Shown in pieces: positions 1-8,909 of a stretch of 57,016 nt of DNA. The translations under genes were made by a program, and so were the position numbers. Where the stretch lies: contig NZ_JAHLPS010000060.1 in the NCBI RefSeq assembly GCF_018918055.1, forward strand, positions 1-57,016. Direction: 5' to 3'. The stretch comes from Caproiciproducens sp. MSJ-32 (GTDB taxonomy: Bacteria; Bacillota; Clostridia; Clostridiales; Clostridiaceae). Every line of letters starts with the position of its first letter. The first letter of the stretch is position 1. The notes beneath the pieces were generated by a model. That model was not told the origin of the DNA. It saw nothing but the letters and a program-made list of their open reading frames with translations, and did no database searches.

Positions 1-390
1 AATAGTAGGATGGGTAAACTATTTTGCTATCGCTGACATGAGAAATATTCTTAAAACACTTGATGAATGGTTAAGGCGAAGGATAAGAATGTGTTTTTGG
101 AAACAGTGGAAAAAGATTAAGACAAAACATGATAATCTTGTAAGATTAGGAATTCCCAATAACAAAGCGTGGGAATATGCAAACACAAGAAAAGGCTATT
201 GGAGAATATCCAACAGCCCTATATTATCCAGAGCACTAACCAATAAATACCTCAAAGAAATAGGTTTGGTGTCAATATCTGAAATTTATTCATTTGTACA
301 TTAATTTCTATTGAACCGCCGTGTACCGAACGGTACGCACGGTGGTGTGAGAGGACGCTGAATAAAATAATTATTCAGCTCCTACTCGAT
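1..390 (+). mobile_element. Group II intron, 3' portion (partial at window edge)
   Basis: The 3' part of a bacterial group II intron. The maturase C-terminus ends at 304. About 10 bases later comes a domain V-like hairpin (roughly 314-358: ACCGCCGTGTACC, a GAAC-type turn, then GGTACGCACGGTGGT), followed by a short domain VI hairpin (about 358-380, GCTGAATAA pairing with TTATTCAGC) and the typical tail CTCCTACTCGAT. An AY ending at 389-390 gives the 3' splice site. This order is standard for mobile introns encoding an LtrA-type protein. The 5' part lies outside the window. Confidence 0.85.
2..304 (+). CDS. ltrA: Group II intron-encoded reverse transcriptase/maturase, C-terminal fragment
   Basis: The frame is open from base 2, so this is the C-terminal 100 codons of a protein that begins upstream of the window; the first in-frame ATG (38) is internal. 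The sequence begins IVGWVNYFAIADM and continues with LRRRIRMCFWKQWKK, the hallmark of the GIIM maturase X domain and thumb that binds intron RNA for splicing. The RT catalytic motifs would be upstream. Placed directly before intron domains V/VI, as expected for an ORF in domain IV. Confidence 0.88.
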   Translation: MVGWVNYFAIADMRNILKTLDEWLRRRIRMCFWKQWKKIKTKHDNLVRLGIPNNKAWEYANTRKGYWRISNSPILSRALTNKYLKEIGLVSISEIYSFVH

Positions 391-505
391 TTTACTTTCT
401 AGCTCTTAATTGAAAGTATTTGCACTTTTTTATAAATTACGCATAAATTAGTATAGATAAATTATGAATTAGACTAGTAAAATCAATTATATAAAGGAGA
501 AGGAT

Positions 506-1156
506 ATGTATATTTCAATACCAGAAAAATTTATTGTACCAATTGTTTTGGTTAATAATTTTTTTGAGGATTTTAGTCCAACTAACATAGAAGGAAAAGA
601 AGAAAAGGGAGAAAAATGGTATTCAAGGTCTAGTCTTAGAAGTGATCTTGAAGAAGATGTAAAATATTTTGAAATTGCACCACAAGTAGAAAATATTCAT
701 GAAGAAATTATAAATGTAGAAGATATGGGATTGCAGTATTATTTAGTTAAGTATGTAGATTCTTTAATAGCTATTATCAGAGAATTAGAAGAGGAAGGCT
801 GTACTATTACGCAAACTAATTATGTAGCTGCTATTAATTCTAATTTAAGAAAAGTTAAAGAAATATATGAAGAATATAATGATTTAATTGCAAATATGGA
901 CAGAGAAATTTCAGATACAGAATTAGAAGAGATGGTTAAATATTTCTCTAATAAATTAAGAAGATTATTTGAGGGAAGTTTAGAATTTTTAGATTGCCCT
1001 AGAGAAGGATATGAAAGAATTGAAAGGCTAATTGATGAGGTAATAGCTGGAATTGGCAATGAAATAAAGGAAAATATTAAAGCTTATAATTTAGACTTTA
1101 TGGATAGAAAGGCTGGCAAGGTATATTCAAAGAAAAATGACAATATATATAAATAA
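506..1156 (+). CDS. Hypothetical acidic helical protein, 216 aa
   Basis: Unrecognised. Start ATG with RBS AAAGGAGAAGG just upstream. The protein is soluble, Glu-rich and mostly predicted helical with heptad-like stretches (about residues 60-200), without signal peptide or clear membrane segment and with no motif I can name. It is followed after 28 bases by a second small helical protein, so the two probably form an operon that ends at the hairpin at 1594-1629. A group II intron ends about 115 bases upstream, so this neighbourhood may be accessory. Function unknown. Confidence 0.6.
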   Translation: MYISIPEKFIVPIVLVNNFFEDFSPTNIEGKEEKGEKWYSRSSLRSDLEEDVKYFEIAPQVENIHEEIINVEDMGLQYYLVKYVDSLIAIIRELEEEGCTITQTNYVAAINSNLRKVKEIYEEYNDLIANMDREISDTELEEMVKYFSNKLRRLFEGSLEFLDCPREGYERIERLIDEVIAGIGNEIKENIKAYNLDFMDRKAGKVYSKKNDNIYK

Positions 1157-1184
1157 CTATATTTAATCCTAATGGGGTGATGCC

Positions 1185-1532
1185 TTGAAATATAAGCATT
1201 TAATCAAAGAAAACTATAATGAGGTTAATAATTTAAATAATCTGCTAACAGGAATGGTGAATTCTTATAGGCTGCTAATTGGAGGAGCAAATGAGTTAAA
1301 TAATACTTCGGAAGCTAAAAAGTCAAAGGTAAAAGAAGCTATAGACAGGGCTAATGCTCTAGGAAAAATAATTGATGAAGTGATTAGTGTCTTGGGAGAA
1401 TGCTGTGATTCATATATAGAATATTGCAAAATTACAAAGAAATTTATTAAAGCTAATACTAGTGAGCAGATAATATTAACAGAAATTAATGAAGAGCTTA
1501 ATTTTATTAATAGAGAAGATAATAATGAATAA
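1185..1532 (+). CDS. Hypothetical small helical protein, 115 aa
   Basis: Starts with TTG; GGGGTGA lies 5-11 bases upstream and no better start is seen. The protein is nearly all helix with alternating Leu/Ile/Asn patterns that suggest a coiled coil or helical bundle, one CC pair at about residue 68, no signal peptide and no membrane segment. I do not recognise a family. Second gene of a probable two-gene unit with the 216-aa gene upstream; the two are similar in composition but I see no clear homology between them. Confidence 0.55.
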   Translation: MKYKHLIKENYNEVNNLNNLLTGMVNSYRLLIGGANELNNTSEAKKSKVKEAIDRANALGKIIDEVISVLGECCDSYIEYCKITKKFIKANTSEQIILTEINEELNFINREDNNE

Positions 1533-1593
1533 GTATCAAGTTTACATTTATAGTTAAAAGCTTCTAGATTATATCCTGCAAATTATGCATTAA

Positions 1594-1629
1594 AAAGACA
1601 TGTCCAAAAAAATTCCAGGACATGTCTTT
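1594..1629. terminator. Bidirectional intrinsic terminator
   Basis: Perfect 12-bp stem AAAGACATGTCC / GGACATGTCTTT, flanked by A-rich sequence on the left and T-rich on the right. It lies between convergent genes and probably serves both. Confidence 0.75.
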
Positions 1630-1667
1630 AATTCATATTTAAATTAATTACTTTTAAGGCTTTTGAC

Positions 1668-2189
1668 TTATAGCTTTTTAAATTTAAATTTGGATACCAT
1701 TAGGTAGGAGCCGATAAAAATAAGGATAGTTGGTATCCATTCAGAAATGTTCTTATTTATTGTGCATAATACAAATAAAGCCATAAAACATCCTACAATA
1801 GTAATCGGAACCCCGGTATAAACTCCATCAAAGTTGGATATATTATATTTAGCTAATCTATAAGCACCGCAAATAGGTAAGATTAATAAGCTTGTTAGAC
1901 CGATAATTCCTAAAGGACCTAATTCCGAAAAATTATAGATTATAAACATAAGTATTGAGGGAGCAACACCAAAGGAAACTAAGTCAGCTAAGGAGTCTAA
2001 CTCTTTACCTATTTCACTAGTTACATTCAATTTTCTAGCTATTCTTCCATCGTATCTGTCAATAATTCCTGCGAATAATATAAATAAACAAGAAAAAATA
2101 TAATTCCTATCAAAAGTATAAATAAGAGACATTATACCACAGGATAAGTTTGTAAAAGTAAAAATATTAGGAATAAAACTTCTTTTCAT
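1668..2189 (-). CDS. pssA: CDP-diacylglycerol--serine O-phosphatidyltransferase
   Basis: Makes phosphatidylserine from CDP-diacylglycerol and L-serine at the membrane, the entry to phosphatidylethanolamine synthesis. The CDP-alcohol phosphotransferase signature DG-x2-AR-x8-G-x3-D-x3-D is complete at about residues 46-70 (DGRIAR ... GKELDSLAD). There are five to six hydrophobic segments; the length of 173 aa is normal for the short Gram-positive form. Single gene on the minus strand, convergent with the hypothetical pair; no psd gene is adjacent. Confidence 0.9.
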   Translation of the reverse strand: MKRSFIPNIFTFTNLSCGIMSLIYTFDRNYIFSCLFILFAGIIDRYDGRIARKLNVTSEIGKELDSLADLVSFGVAPSILMFIIYNFSELGPLGIIGLTSLLILPICGAYRLAKYNISNFDGVYTGVPITIVGCFMALFVLCTINKNISEWIPTILIFIGSYLMVSKFKFKKL

Positions 2190-2334
2190 AAAATCACTCC
2201 TGCTTTTATTATTAAGCTTATTCTTCTTAATAATGTATTATCAAATCAATATTATAACATACAATTTAAAAAAATATAATATAATACAGAAATTAAAAAA
2301 AATTTAATTAAAATTAATATTTATTTGACTAATT

Positions 2335-2363
2335 GTTAATTTGATTTATCTGGTAAATATAGT
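2335..2363 (+). promoter_or_regulatory. Sigma-A type promoter for the lipid kinase gene
   Basis: TTGACT (2335-2340), 17-bp spacer, TATAGT (2358-2363), in the divergent gap between pssA and the lipid kinase gene. The start codon lies about 75 bases downstream of the -10 element. Confidence 0.65.
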
Positions 2364-2437
2364 ATTATACTATTATATATCAATTTATGTATTTGAACTA
2401 TTAAATATTAATAATTTAAGTAAATTAGGAGGAAAAA

Positions 2438-3331
2438 GTGAAAAAGGTAAAGTTTATATATAATCCTTATGCAGGAGAAAATGTAATTTTAGATAATTTA
2501 GATCTAGTAATAAAGCTTCATCAAGAGGCAGGGTATACTGTTGTACCTTATAGAATTGATAGTGGAGCTGATGTTATTGAAGCTTTTATGGATTTTAAGG
2601 AAGTAAATTATAGTTATATTTTAATTGCTGGTGGAGATGGAACTATAGACAATGTTGTTAATGCTATGGCAAAGGAAGGAGTTTCAGTACCAATAGGAAT
2701 CCTGCCAGTAGGAACAGCAAATGATTTTGGAAAATTTTTAGGAATGCCTTCTAACATAGAAGCAGCCTGCAGGCAGATATTATCTTCAGAAGTTACTGCT
2801 GTTGATTTAGGCTGCATAAATGAGAAGTATTTTGTTAATGTAGCAAGTACAGGATTATTTACAGATGTATCACAAAAGACAGATATTAATTTGAAGAATA
2901 CAATAGGTAAGCTTGCTTATTATTTAAAGGGATTAGAGGAGCTTCCTAACTTTAGAAAACTTTATATTAAAATAAATTCTAAAGAGATGAATTATGAAGG
3001 ATACATGTATTTTATGCTCGTATTTAATGGTCAGACAGCTGGTAATTTTAAATTAGCAACAAAGGCAGATGCTACTGATGGAATGCTGGATGTAATTATT
3101 TTTAAGGCAGTTAATATAATGGAATTAATTCCTCTATTCGTAAAAGTTTTAAGGGGAGAACATTTAGAATCAGAAAATGTAATTTATTTCAAGACAGATG
3201 AACTTCATATTGAATGTGAAGAAGGAATTTTAACTGATATTGATGGAGAAAAGGGACCAGATTTTCCATTAACTATTAAATGTAAAAAAAGAGCTTTAAA
3301 AGTTTTAGGTATGAAAGAAAAAGAAGAATAA
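2438..3331 (+). CDS. Diacylglycerol/lipid kinase family protein (YegS/DgkB-like)
   Basis: A soluble lipid kinase of the DAGK catalytic family, likely phosphorylating diacylglycerol or a related lipid with ATP so that it re-enters phospholipid synthesis. GTG start behind AGGAGGA. N-terminal domain with the nucleotide-binding signature GGDGTIDNVVN (about residues 66-76) and the PVGTANDFGK motif (about 89-98); the C-terminal beta domain is intact; 297 aa is typical. It is divergent from pssA, which suits a phospholipid-recycling role. The exact lipid substrate cannot be read from sequence. Confidence 0.85.
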   Translation: MKKVKFIYNPYAGENVILDNLDLVIKLHQEAGYTVVPYRIDSGADVIEAFMDFKEVNYSYILIAGGDGTIDNVVNAMAKEGVSVPIGILPVGTANDFGKFLGMPSNIEAACRQILSSEVTAVDLGCINEKYFVNVASTGLFTDVSQKTDINLKNTIGKLAYYLKGLEELPNFRKLYIKINSKEMNYEGYMYFMLVFNGQTAGNFKLATKADATDGMLDVIIFKAVNIMELIPLFVKVLRGEHLESENVIYFKTDELHIECEEGILTDIDGEKGPDFPLTIKCKKRALKVLGMKEKEE

Positions 3332-3387
3332 ATAGAAAAGTGTATTAATAAATATAACTAAGAACAAGTTTAGATTGGGAGTAGTCG

Positions 3388-4029
3388 TTGTTAGAATTTG
3401 GTTATTTATGCTTTTTGTTATTTTTATTAATTTTTGTTATTTATATAGGAAAAAATAATTTAACTTTATCACCTAAAAAAATAAAAATATATATCAACAT
3501 ATTATTGCTGCCATTAATTCTTAAGTATTGCGCCTTGTTAATTAGTTTTTTTACAGAAAAGCAGCAGTTTATGTATTATTTGAAGTATTTTCATTATGTA
3601 AATTATTTTAGTATTCCTTTAGCTATTATTGTTTCATTATATATTTATTTAAGAAATGAAAAAATAAAGTTTAGCCATATGTATATATTTGTTGCAATAT
3701 TTGCTGCTCTTTATTTATTTATAATAAGCAACTATTTTTTTAACATAAAGATTGATTCATCCTTTGGTTATATAATACTTATTACTGACAGCATAGTACC
3801 TAATTTAATATATTTAATACTTATTGCATCAGCCTTTATTTATACTTTGATTAATTATGATAAACCTTATAGTAATAAGACAGGCATTAGATTTTTGCTA
3901 ATGGCATTAATAATATATTTAGTTGAATATATTTTAAATTTAGGTGGAATAATTTTATATCCTTATCCGATAATAGGTGAAGGGTTAGTGCTTTTCATTT
4001 TGCTTAGAGCAATTAATACCTTTAATTAA
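3388..4029 (+). CDS. Hypothetical polytopic membrane protein, 213 aa
   Basis: Unrecognised integral membrane protein. The only good start is TTG at 3388, with GGGAG about 7 bases upstream. Six to seven hydrophobic segments spread over the whole length (for example residues 2-20, 30-50, 65-85, 95-115, 125-150, 170-190, 195-210), short loops and no enzymatic motif. It follows the lipid kinase by 56 bases and is followed by a terminator, so the two are probably cotranscribed. Confidence 0.6.
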   Translation: MLEFGYLCFLLFLLIFVIYIGKNNLTLSPKKIKIYINILLLPLILKYCALLISFFTEKQQFMYYLKYFHYVNYFSIPLAIIVSLYIYLRNEKIKFSHMYIFVAIFAALYLFIISNYFFNIKIDSSFGYIILITDSIVPNLIYLILIASAFIYTLINYDKPYSNKTGIRFLLMALIIYLVEYILNLGGIILYPYPIIGEGLVLFILLRAINTFN

Positions 4030-4060
4030 TGCACAATGAGGAATGTTTTATATTTTATAG

Positions 4061-4096
4061 AAAATATGCTCAGCCTTTGGCAGGGCATATTTTTTT
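4061..4096 (+). terminator. Intrinsic terminator
   Basis: Stem AAAATATGC / GCATATTTT with an inner GCC-TTT-GGC hairpin, followed by a T run. Confidence 0.8.
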
Positions 4097-4177
4097 CGTG
4101 AAAAATGTTGCCTTTTAATATTACTTTAATATAATATATTAGTGGAGAGAATTGATAAATAAATATTTATAGATTCA

Positions 4178-4303
4178 AGGGGTGAAATTAAAATGGAGGG
4201 TGTCCCTCAGCTGGATAAGTTAAAATTGAATAAATTTTAGGGGATGCAGCCTTATTATAATTTAACCTTGGAAAAATAGTCTGCTCCCCTAAAAGAAGGA
4301 GGA
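4178..4303 (+). promoter_or_regulatory. Structured 5' leader of the MgtE-N/CBS gene (candidate cis-regulatory RNA)
   Basis: Three pairings are visible: a small hairpin GAGGG-TGT-CCCTC (4196-4208); an A/T hairpin TAAAATT / AATTTTA (4221-4239); and a long stem of 14 bp with one bulge whose 5' arm is 4235-4249 and 3' arm 4281-4294. The 3' arm ends directly against the ribosome binding site AAGAAGGAGGAG. The second and third stems share bases 4235-4239 and so partly exclude each other. I cannot match it to the M-box, the Mn (yybP-ykoY) class or any other riboswitch I know. Confidence 0.5.
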
Positions 4304-4309
4304 GTAGAT

Positions 4310-5569
4310 ATGAAGAAACTATCAGTATTCCTATATACTACTATTTTAGGAAATAAAATGTACGATGAGTTCGATGAAGTATTAGGAGAACTTAAGGACA
4401 TTTATGTAACTACTGATGAAGGTTATCCAAGAGTAATTGGATATAAAGTAAAAAGAGATGGCTCAACTTTTCACTATGAATTCCGCAGCATAAACTTTTA
4501 TCAACAGGATAATAAGGTAAAGATAGTTACAAGGGGTAGTAAGGAAATATTACCTAGAACATATTCTTATCTTTTATCAGAACACCTGCTTGATAAAAAA
4601 ATAGTTGATATTAATGGAAAAAGAGTAGTAAGAGTTGATGATTTAAGAATTGCAGAAATTGCAGGAGAGTATAGGGTAATAGCAGTGGAAACCGGTCCTC
4701 AGGCAAGATTTAGAAGATTAAATTGTGAAAGACTAGGTAAATTTATATATAAGCTTTTAAGAAAAGAATATGATGATAGAGTTTTAATGTGGGATGATGT
4801 TGAATCTTTAGAAATGGTTAATAAAAATAACCTTCAAATATCAGTACCTTATAAAAAGCTATCAACTCTTCACCCAGCAGATTTAGCAGATATTTTAGAA
4901 AACCTAGATACAATTTCAAGAAGGCAGATCTTTGAATCTTTAGATGAAGACTTAGCTGCAGATACCTTGGAACAAATTGAACCTGAATATAAGGGAACAA
5001 TTATTAAGGAACTCAGTGAAGCAAAGGCAGCTGAACTTCTTGAAAATATGCCGAATGATGAAATTGCAGACGTACTGGATGAGTTAAATGATGATGAAAG
5101 AGAAAAGATACTTGTTAACTTAGAGAAGGAAGATGCAGAGGAAGTTAAAGAACTTTTGAGCTATAAAGAAGAAACTGTTGGTAGTATAATGAGTACAGAC
5201 TATATTTCATTTAACTTAGATATAACAGTTGGAGAGATAATTGATATTCTAAGAGAGTTAGAAGATGTAGAAGATGATGAATTATATAGAATATATATAA
5301 CTGATGAAGAAGAAAGAGTTTTAGGTGCAATAAATCCAGGAGATTTAATTTTAAATAAGGATGATGTAAAAGTTAAAGATATAATGGAAGAAAATATTGA
5401 TACCATAAGGTACGATGTTGATATTAAAGAGGCAATTGAAAAAATTGCTAAATATGATTTATTGTCAATACCAGTTGTCGATGAAGAAAATAAGCTGATA
5501 GGAACAGTAAACAGCGTTGATTTAATAGATGAGGTATTGTACCCTATGTGGAAGAAAAAGATGAAATAG
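4310..5569 (+). CDS. PRC-barrel-like / MgtE N-terminal / CBS-pair protein without transporter domain
   Basis: A soluble 419-aa protein. Residues about 1-150 look like a PRC-barrel-type region; about 165-285 is an MgtE-N superhelical domain (repeats such as LHPADLADILENL and DEIADVLDELNDDE, rich in Asp/Glu); about 290-415 is a pair of CBS domains. In MgtE this cytoplasmic part senses Mg2+ and gates the channel, but the MgtE membrane domain is absent. Proteins of this architecture are usually linked to divalent-metal transport, often beside an NRAMP-type gene in clostridia; no transporter is adjacent here. It has its own structured leader and terminator. A metal-sensing role is inference. Confidence 0.8.
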   Translation: MKKLSVFLYTTILGNKMYDEFDEVLGELKDIYVTTDEGYPRVIGYKVKRDGSTFHYEFRSINFYQQDNKVKIVTRGSKEILPRTYSYLLSEHLLDKKIVDINGKRVVRVDDLRIAEIAGEYRVIAVETGPQARFRRLNCERLGKFIYKLLRKEYDDRVLMWDDVESLEMVNKNNLQISVPYKKLSTLHPADLADILENLDTISRRQIFESLDEDLAADTLEQIEPEYKGTIIKELSEAKAAELLENMPNDEIADVLDELNDDEREKILVNLEKEDAEEVKELLSYKEETVGSIMSTDYISFNLDITVGEIIDILRELEDVEDDELYRIYITDEEERVLGAINPGDLILNKDDVKVKDIMEENIDTIRYDVDIKEAIEKIAKYDLLSIPVVDEENKLIGTVNSVDLIDEVLYPMWKKKMK

Positions 5570-5577
5570 GAAAATTT

Positions 5578-5613
5578 AACTTCATCTCTATATTTAAAGG
5601 GATGAAGTTTTTT
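5578..5613 (+). terminator. Intrinsic terminator
   Basis: Stem AACTTCATC / GATGAAGTT followed by TTTTT. Confidence 0.8.
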
Positions 5614-5647
5614 AGTATCTTCTGTAAAAATTCATAAGGAGGAAGTT

Positions 5648-6556
5648 ATGATATATAATGGAGCTTTAGAGTTAATAGGAAACACACCTATACTTAAATT
5701 GAATAATTTAGTAGAAGAGGATTCTGCAGAAGTTTATGTTAAATTAGAAAAGTTTAATCCTGGTGGAAGTGTTAAAGATAGAGCTGCTTTAGGTATGATA
5801 GAAAGAGCTGAAAAGGAAGGTTTATTAAAAGCTGGCTCAACAATAGTGGAACCAACAAGCGGAAATATGGGAATTGCCCTTGCTATGATTGGAAAGTTAA
5901 AAGGATATAAAGTTGTAATAGTTATGCCAGACAGCATGAGTAAGGAAAGACGTGATTTAATTAAGGCTTATGGGGCAGAATTAATATTGACGGATGGTGC
6001 TCAAGGAATGAATGGCTCAATAAAAATGGCTAATGAGCTTGCTAAAAAAGATGGTTATTTCATGCCGCAGCAATTTGAAAATTTAGCTAATCCAGAAAAG
6101 CATTTTGAAACAACAGCTGAGGAAATATATTCAGAGTTACAGGATATAGATGCTTTTATTGCTGGAGTTGGAACTGGAGGAACGGTTACTGGGGTAGGGA
6201 GAAAGCTCAAGGAAAAAATAAAAGGTCTTAAAGTTATTGCAGTTGAGCCGGAAAATTCTCCAGTCTTAAGTGGTGGCAGGGCAGGAGCTCATAAAATTCA
6301 AGGTTTAGGTTCAGGTTTTATACCAGAGATATTTGATGCTAAGGTTGTAGATGAGGTTAGAACAGTATCGGATGAAGATGCCTTAAGGCTTACAAAAATA
6401 TTTGCAGAAAAAGAAGGAATATTAGTTGGAATTTCTTCTGGTGCTGCTATTTATATGGCTTTAAAAGTAGCAAAAGAATTAGGAAAAGGAAAAAAAGTTT
6501 TGGTCATTGCACCTGATGGCGGAGAAAAATATATATCCATGGGAATTTTTCATTAA
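5648..6556 (+). CDS. cysK: Cysteine synthase A (O-acetylserine sulfhydrylase)
   Basis: PLP enzyme that makes L-cysteine from O-acetylserine and sulfide. ATG start behind AAGGAGGAAG. PLP-binding lysine in GGSVKDR (K43), the phosphate/substrate loop TSGNMGIA (about residues 75-82), the PLP phosphate loop GTGGTVTG and the C-terminal SSGAA motif are present; 302 aa is typical. cysE follows by 23 bases, so the two consecutive enzymes of cysteine synthesis are co-expressed and likely form the cysteine synthase complex. No T-box or other riboswitch is seen in the short leader. Confidence 0.95.
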   Translation: MIYNGALELIGNTPILKLNNLVEEDSAEVYVKLEKFNPGGSVKDRAALGMIERAEKEGLLKAGSTIVEPTSGNMGIALAMIGKLKGYKVVIVMPDSMSKERRDLIKAYGAELILTDGAQGMNGSIKMANELAKKDGYFMPQQFENLANPEKHFETTAEEIYSELQDIDAFIAGVGTGGTVTGVGRKLKEKIKGLKVIAVEPENSPVLSGGRAGAHKIQGLGSGFIPEIFDAKVVDEVRTVSDEDALRLTKIFAEKEGILVGISSGAAIYMALKVAKELGKGKKVLVIAPDGGEKYISMGIFH

Positions 6557-6579
6557 AATAATGTATTAGGGGGAATGAT

Positions 6580-7164
6580 ATGTTTAAAAATTTAATGTAT
6601 GATTTAAACAGAATACTTGAGGTAGACCCAGCAGCAAGAAATAAACTTGAAGTATTTTTATTATATCCATCTGTTCATGCTCTTATAGCTTATAGAATTG
6701 CTCATTTTTTACATGAGCATAAATGTTTCTTTTTAGCAAGATTAATATCACAGTTAGCAAGATTTTTTACAGGTATAGAAATTCATCCAGGGGCTAAAAT
6801 AGGAAGAGGTCTATTTATAGATCACGGTATGGGGGTTGTAATTGGAGAAACCTCTGAAATTGGAAATAATGTAACAATATATCATGGAGTAACTCTTGGA
6901 GGAACTGGAAAGGAAAAGGGAAAAAGGCATCCAACTGTGGAGGATGACGTAATTATTGGAGCCGGAGCTAAAATTCTTGGGCCAATAATTTTAAGAAAGG
7001 GTTCAAAGGTTGGAGCAAATACCGTTGTATTAAAGGAAGTTCCTGAAAATGGAACAGTTGTTGGATGTGCGGGAAGAAATATAGTTAGAAGCAAAAGTGA
7101 AATAATCGAAGTAATTGATGAAAATGGAAAAGTTAAAACAATATATAACAATATGTCTATATAG
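6580..7164 (+). CDS. cysE: Serine O-acetyltransferase
   Basis: Acetylates L-serine with acetyl-CoA, supplying the substrate of CysK. Helical N-terminal part followed by a left-handed beta-helix of hexapeptide repeats (about residues 65-165) with the acetyltransferase signature around [18 protein letters not shown]. Its 194-aa length fits the short Gram-positive form. Second gene of cysKE; queG starts only 8 bases after its stop, so transcription probably continues. Confidence 0.95.
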   Translation: MFKNLMYDLNRILEVDPAARNKLEVFLLYPSVHALIAYRIAHFLHEHKCFFLARLISQLARFFTGIEIHPGAKIGRGLFIDHGMGVVIGETSEIGNNVTIYHGVTLGGTGKEKGKRHPTVEDDVIIGAGAKILGPIILRKGSKVGANTVVLKEVPENGTVVGCAGRNIVRSKSEIIEVIDENGKVKTIYNNMSI

Positions 7165-7172
7165 AGGTTAAT

Positions 7173-8159
7173 ATGATAAAAGAAGATATAATAAAATTTT
7201 GTAATTCACTAGGTCTTGATACTTTGGGCTTTATAAAGTGTAGGAAATTTATTGAATTAAAGGACTTCTTACTAGAAAGAAAAGCTAAAGGACTTCAAAA
7301 TGAATTTGAAGAAGATGACATTGAAAAAAGAATAAATCCATTTCTGTATATGGAGGAGGGAAAGACTATTATTTCTATAGCTTTCCCTTATCTTCATGAT
7401 GTGGAATATTATGATAATGGTTTTTCTGTATATACAAGAGGAATGGATTATCATAAGGTAGTTAAAAGTTACTTAAGTAAAATATGTGAATATATAGAAA
7501 GTCTCGGTGGGAAAGCAGCAGCCTTTGTTGACAATAATTTTTTGCCTGAAAGATATATTGCATATTTAGCTGGAGTTGGATTTATAGGAAAGAATAATTT
7601 AATAATTACTAAAAAGTATGGCTCCTTTGTGTTTTTAGGAGAAATAATTACTGATTTAGAAATCGAAAGTGATGAAAAAAGGAGTTTTAAGGATATTGAA
7701 AGATTTGAAGAGTGCGGTGAATGTACAAATTGCTATAAAAAATGTCCTAGCAAAGCAATTAATCCTTATAGAAAAAATAGTAATATATGTCTTTCCTATC
7801 TTACTCAAAAAAAGGAACTTGAAGATAAGCATATAAAGTTATTGGATGGAAGGGTATTTGGATGTGACAGCTGTCAAAAGCCTTGTCCTTATAATGAGAA
7901 TATAAGCTATTCTCCTATAAAAGAATTCTATCCTTATAATTTTATGAATAAGGATAATACTGAAGAATTAGCAGCTATAGGCAACAGCGGCTTTAAGGAA
8001 AGTTTTTTAAAGACTTCCTGTGGCTGGAGAGGTAAAAATGTCTTGAAAAGGAATGCTATAATAAGATTAAGCAGAGATAAAGACATAAGTAATATAAAGA
8101 CAGACTCACCGTATTTAAATGAGTATATAAATAGACTTTTAAAAGATAATCAAATATAA
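7173..8159 (+). CDS. queG: Epoxyqueuosine reductase
   Basis: Reduces epoxyqueuosine to queuosine in the wobble position of tRNA; a cobalamin and double [4Fe-4S] enzyme. Both ferredoxin-like cysteine clusters are present: CGECTNCYKKCP (about residues 181-192) and CDSCQKPCPYN (about 231-241). N-terminal cobalamin-binding region typical of the family. 328 aa lies between the short and HEAT-extended forms. No other queuosine gene lies in the window; its place behind cysKE looks like housekeeping read-through. Confidence 0.9.
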   Translation: MIKEDIIKFCNSLGLDTLGFIKCRKFIELKDFLLERKAKGLQNEFEEDDIEKRINPFLYMEEGKTIISIAFPYLHDVEYYDNGFSVYTRGMDYHKVVKSYLSKICEYIESLGGKAAAFVDNNFLPERYIAYLAGVGFIGKNNLIITKKYGSFVFLGEIITDLEIESDEKRSFKDIERFEECGECTNCYKKCPSKAINPYRKNSNICLSYLTQKKELEDKHIKLLDGRVFGCDSCQKPCPYNENISYSPIKEFYPYNFMNKDNTEELAAIGNSGFKESFLKTSCGWRGKNVLKRNAIIRLSRDKDISNIKTDSPYLNEYINRLLKDNQI

Positions 8160-8195
8160 TTGTTACATATAGGAAATTTATAAAGGGGGATATGT

Positions 8196-8900
8196 ATGTT
8201 ATCACCAACATTTGTTAAAGTAGTAAATATGTTTCCAGAATCATTGATATTAAAAATCACAGAAATTATTGTAAATAGATATTTAAAAAAATACGCTAAC
8301 ATAAAAGTTGAAGGTTTTGAAAACATAGATAAGGCAAAGGGAACAAAAATATTTATATGTAACCATTTAAGTAATTCAGATGGATTAGTATTAAATAAAC
8401 TTTTAAGAGAAAAATATGATCCAACCTTTGTAGCAGGAGTAAAACTAAGCAATGATCCTATAACAAATCTTGGAGTGAAGATGGTAAAGACCATCAATAT
8501 TAAACCAAATTCAGCAGATAAAGAAGCTATTACCAAGATTGTTAAGCTGGTAAAAGGGGGAGAAAACTTAGTTATCTTCCCAGAAGGAACTAGAAGCAGA
8601 ACTGGGGCAATGATTGAAGGAAAGAAGGGAATTCTTCTAATAGCAAGGCTTACAAAGGCAGAGATAATTCCTATGGGAATGACAGGAACAGAAAAACTAC
8701 TTCCTATAGCTAAAGATGGCGATATGGGAGGAGAAAAATTTAATTATGCAGATGTAAACATAAAAATTGGTGAGCCTATCTTATTACCTGCAAAGAATAA
8801 GGATGAAGATAAGCATGAATATGATGAAAGATGCATGAATTATATTATGAAGTCAATTGCTAATTTGCTTCCAGAAGAATATAGAGGAGTTTATAGATAA
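8196..8900 (+). CDS. plsC: 1-acyl-sn-glycerol-3-phosphate acyltransferase (PlsC family)
   Basis: Acylates lysophosphatidate to phosphatidate at the inner membrane face. Catalytic NH-x4-D motif is NHLSNSD (residues 56-62); the glycerophosphate-binding motif FPEGTRSRTG lies at about 128-137. 234 aa, normal. Start ATG behind AAAGGGGGAT. nth follows by 9 bases. Confidence 0.88.
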   Translation: MLSPTFVKVVNMFPESLILKITEIIVNRYLKKYANIKVEGFENIDKAKGTKIFICNHLSNSDGLVLNKLLREKYDPTFVAGVKLSNDPITNLGVKMVKTINIKPNSADKEAITKIVKLVKGGENLVIFPEGTRSRTGAMIEGKKGILLIARLTKAEIIPMGMTGTEKLLPIAKDGDMGGEKFNYADVNIKIGEPILLPAKNKDEDKHEYDERCMNYIMKSIANLLPEEYRGVYR

Positions 8901-8909
8901 GGTGATTTT

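Noticed and set aside
4178..4303. M-box (ykoK) or yybP-ykoY riboswitch
   Set aside because: The conserved blocks of these classes are not present and the element is too short for an M-box.
8150..8536. Minus-strand ORF of 128 codons opposite plsC
   Set aside because: Opposite an intact plsC with catalytic motifs; no RBS or family match.
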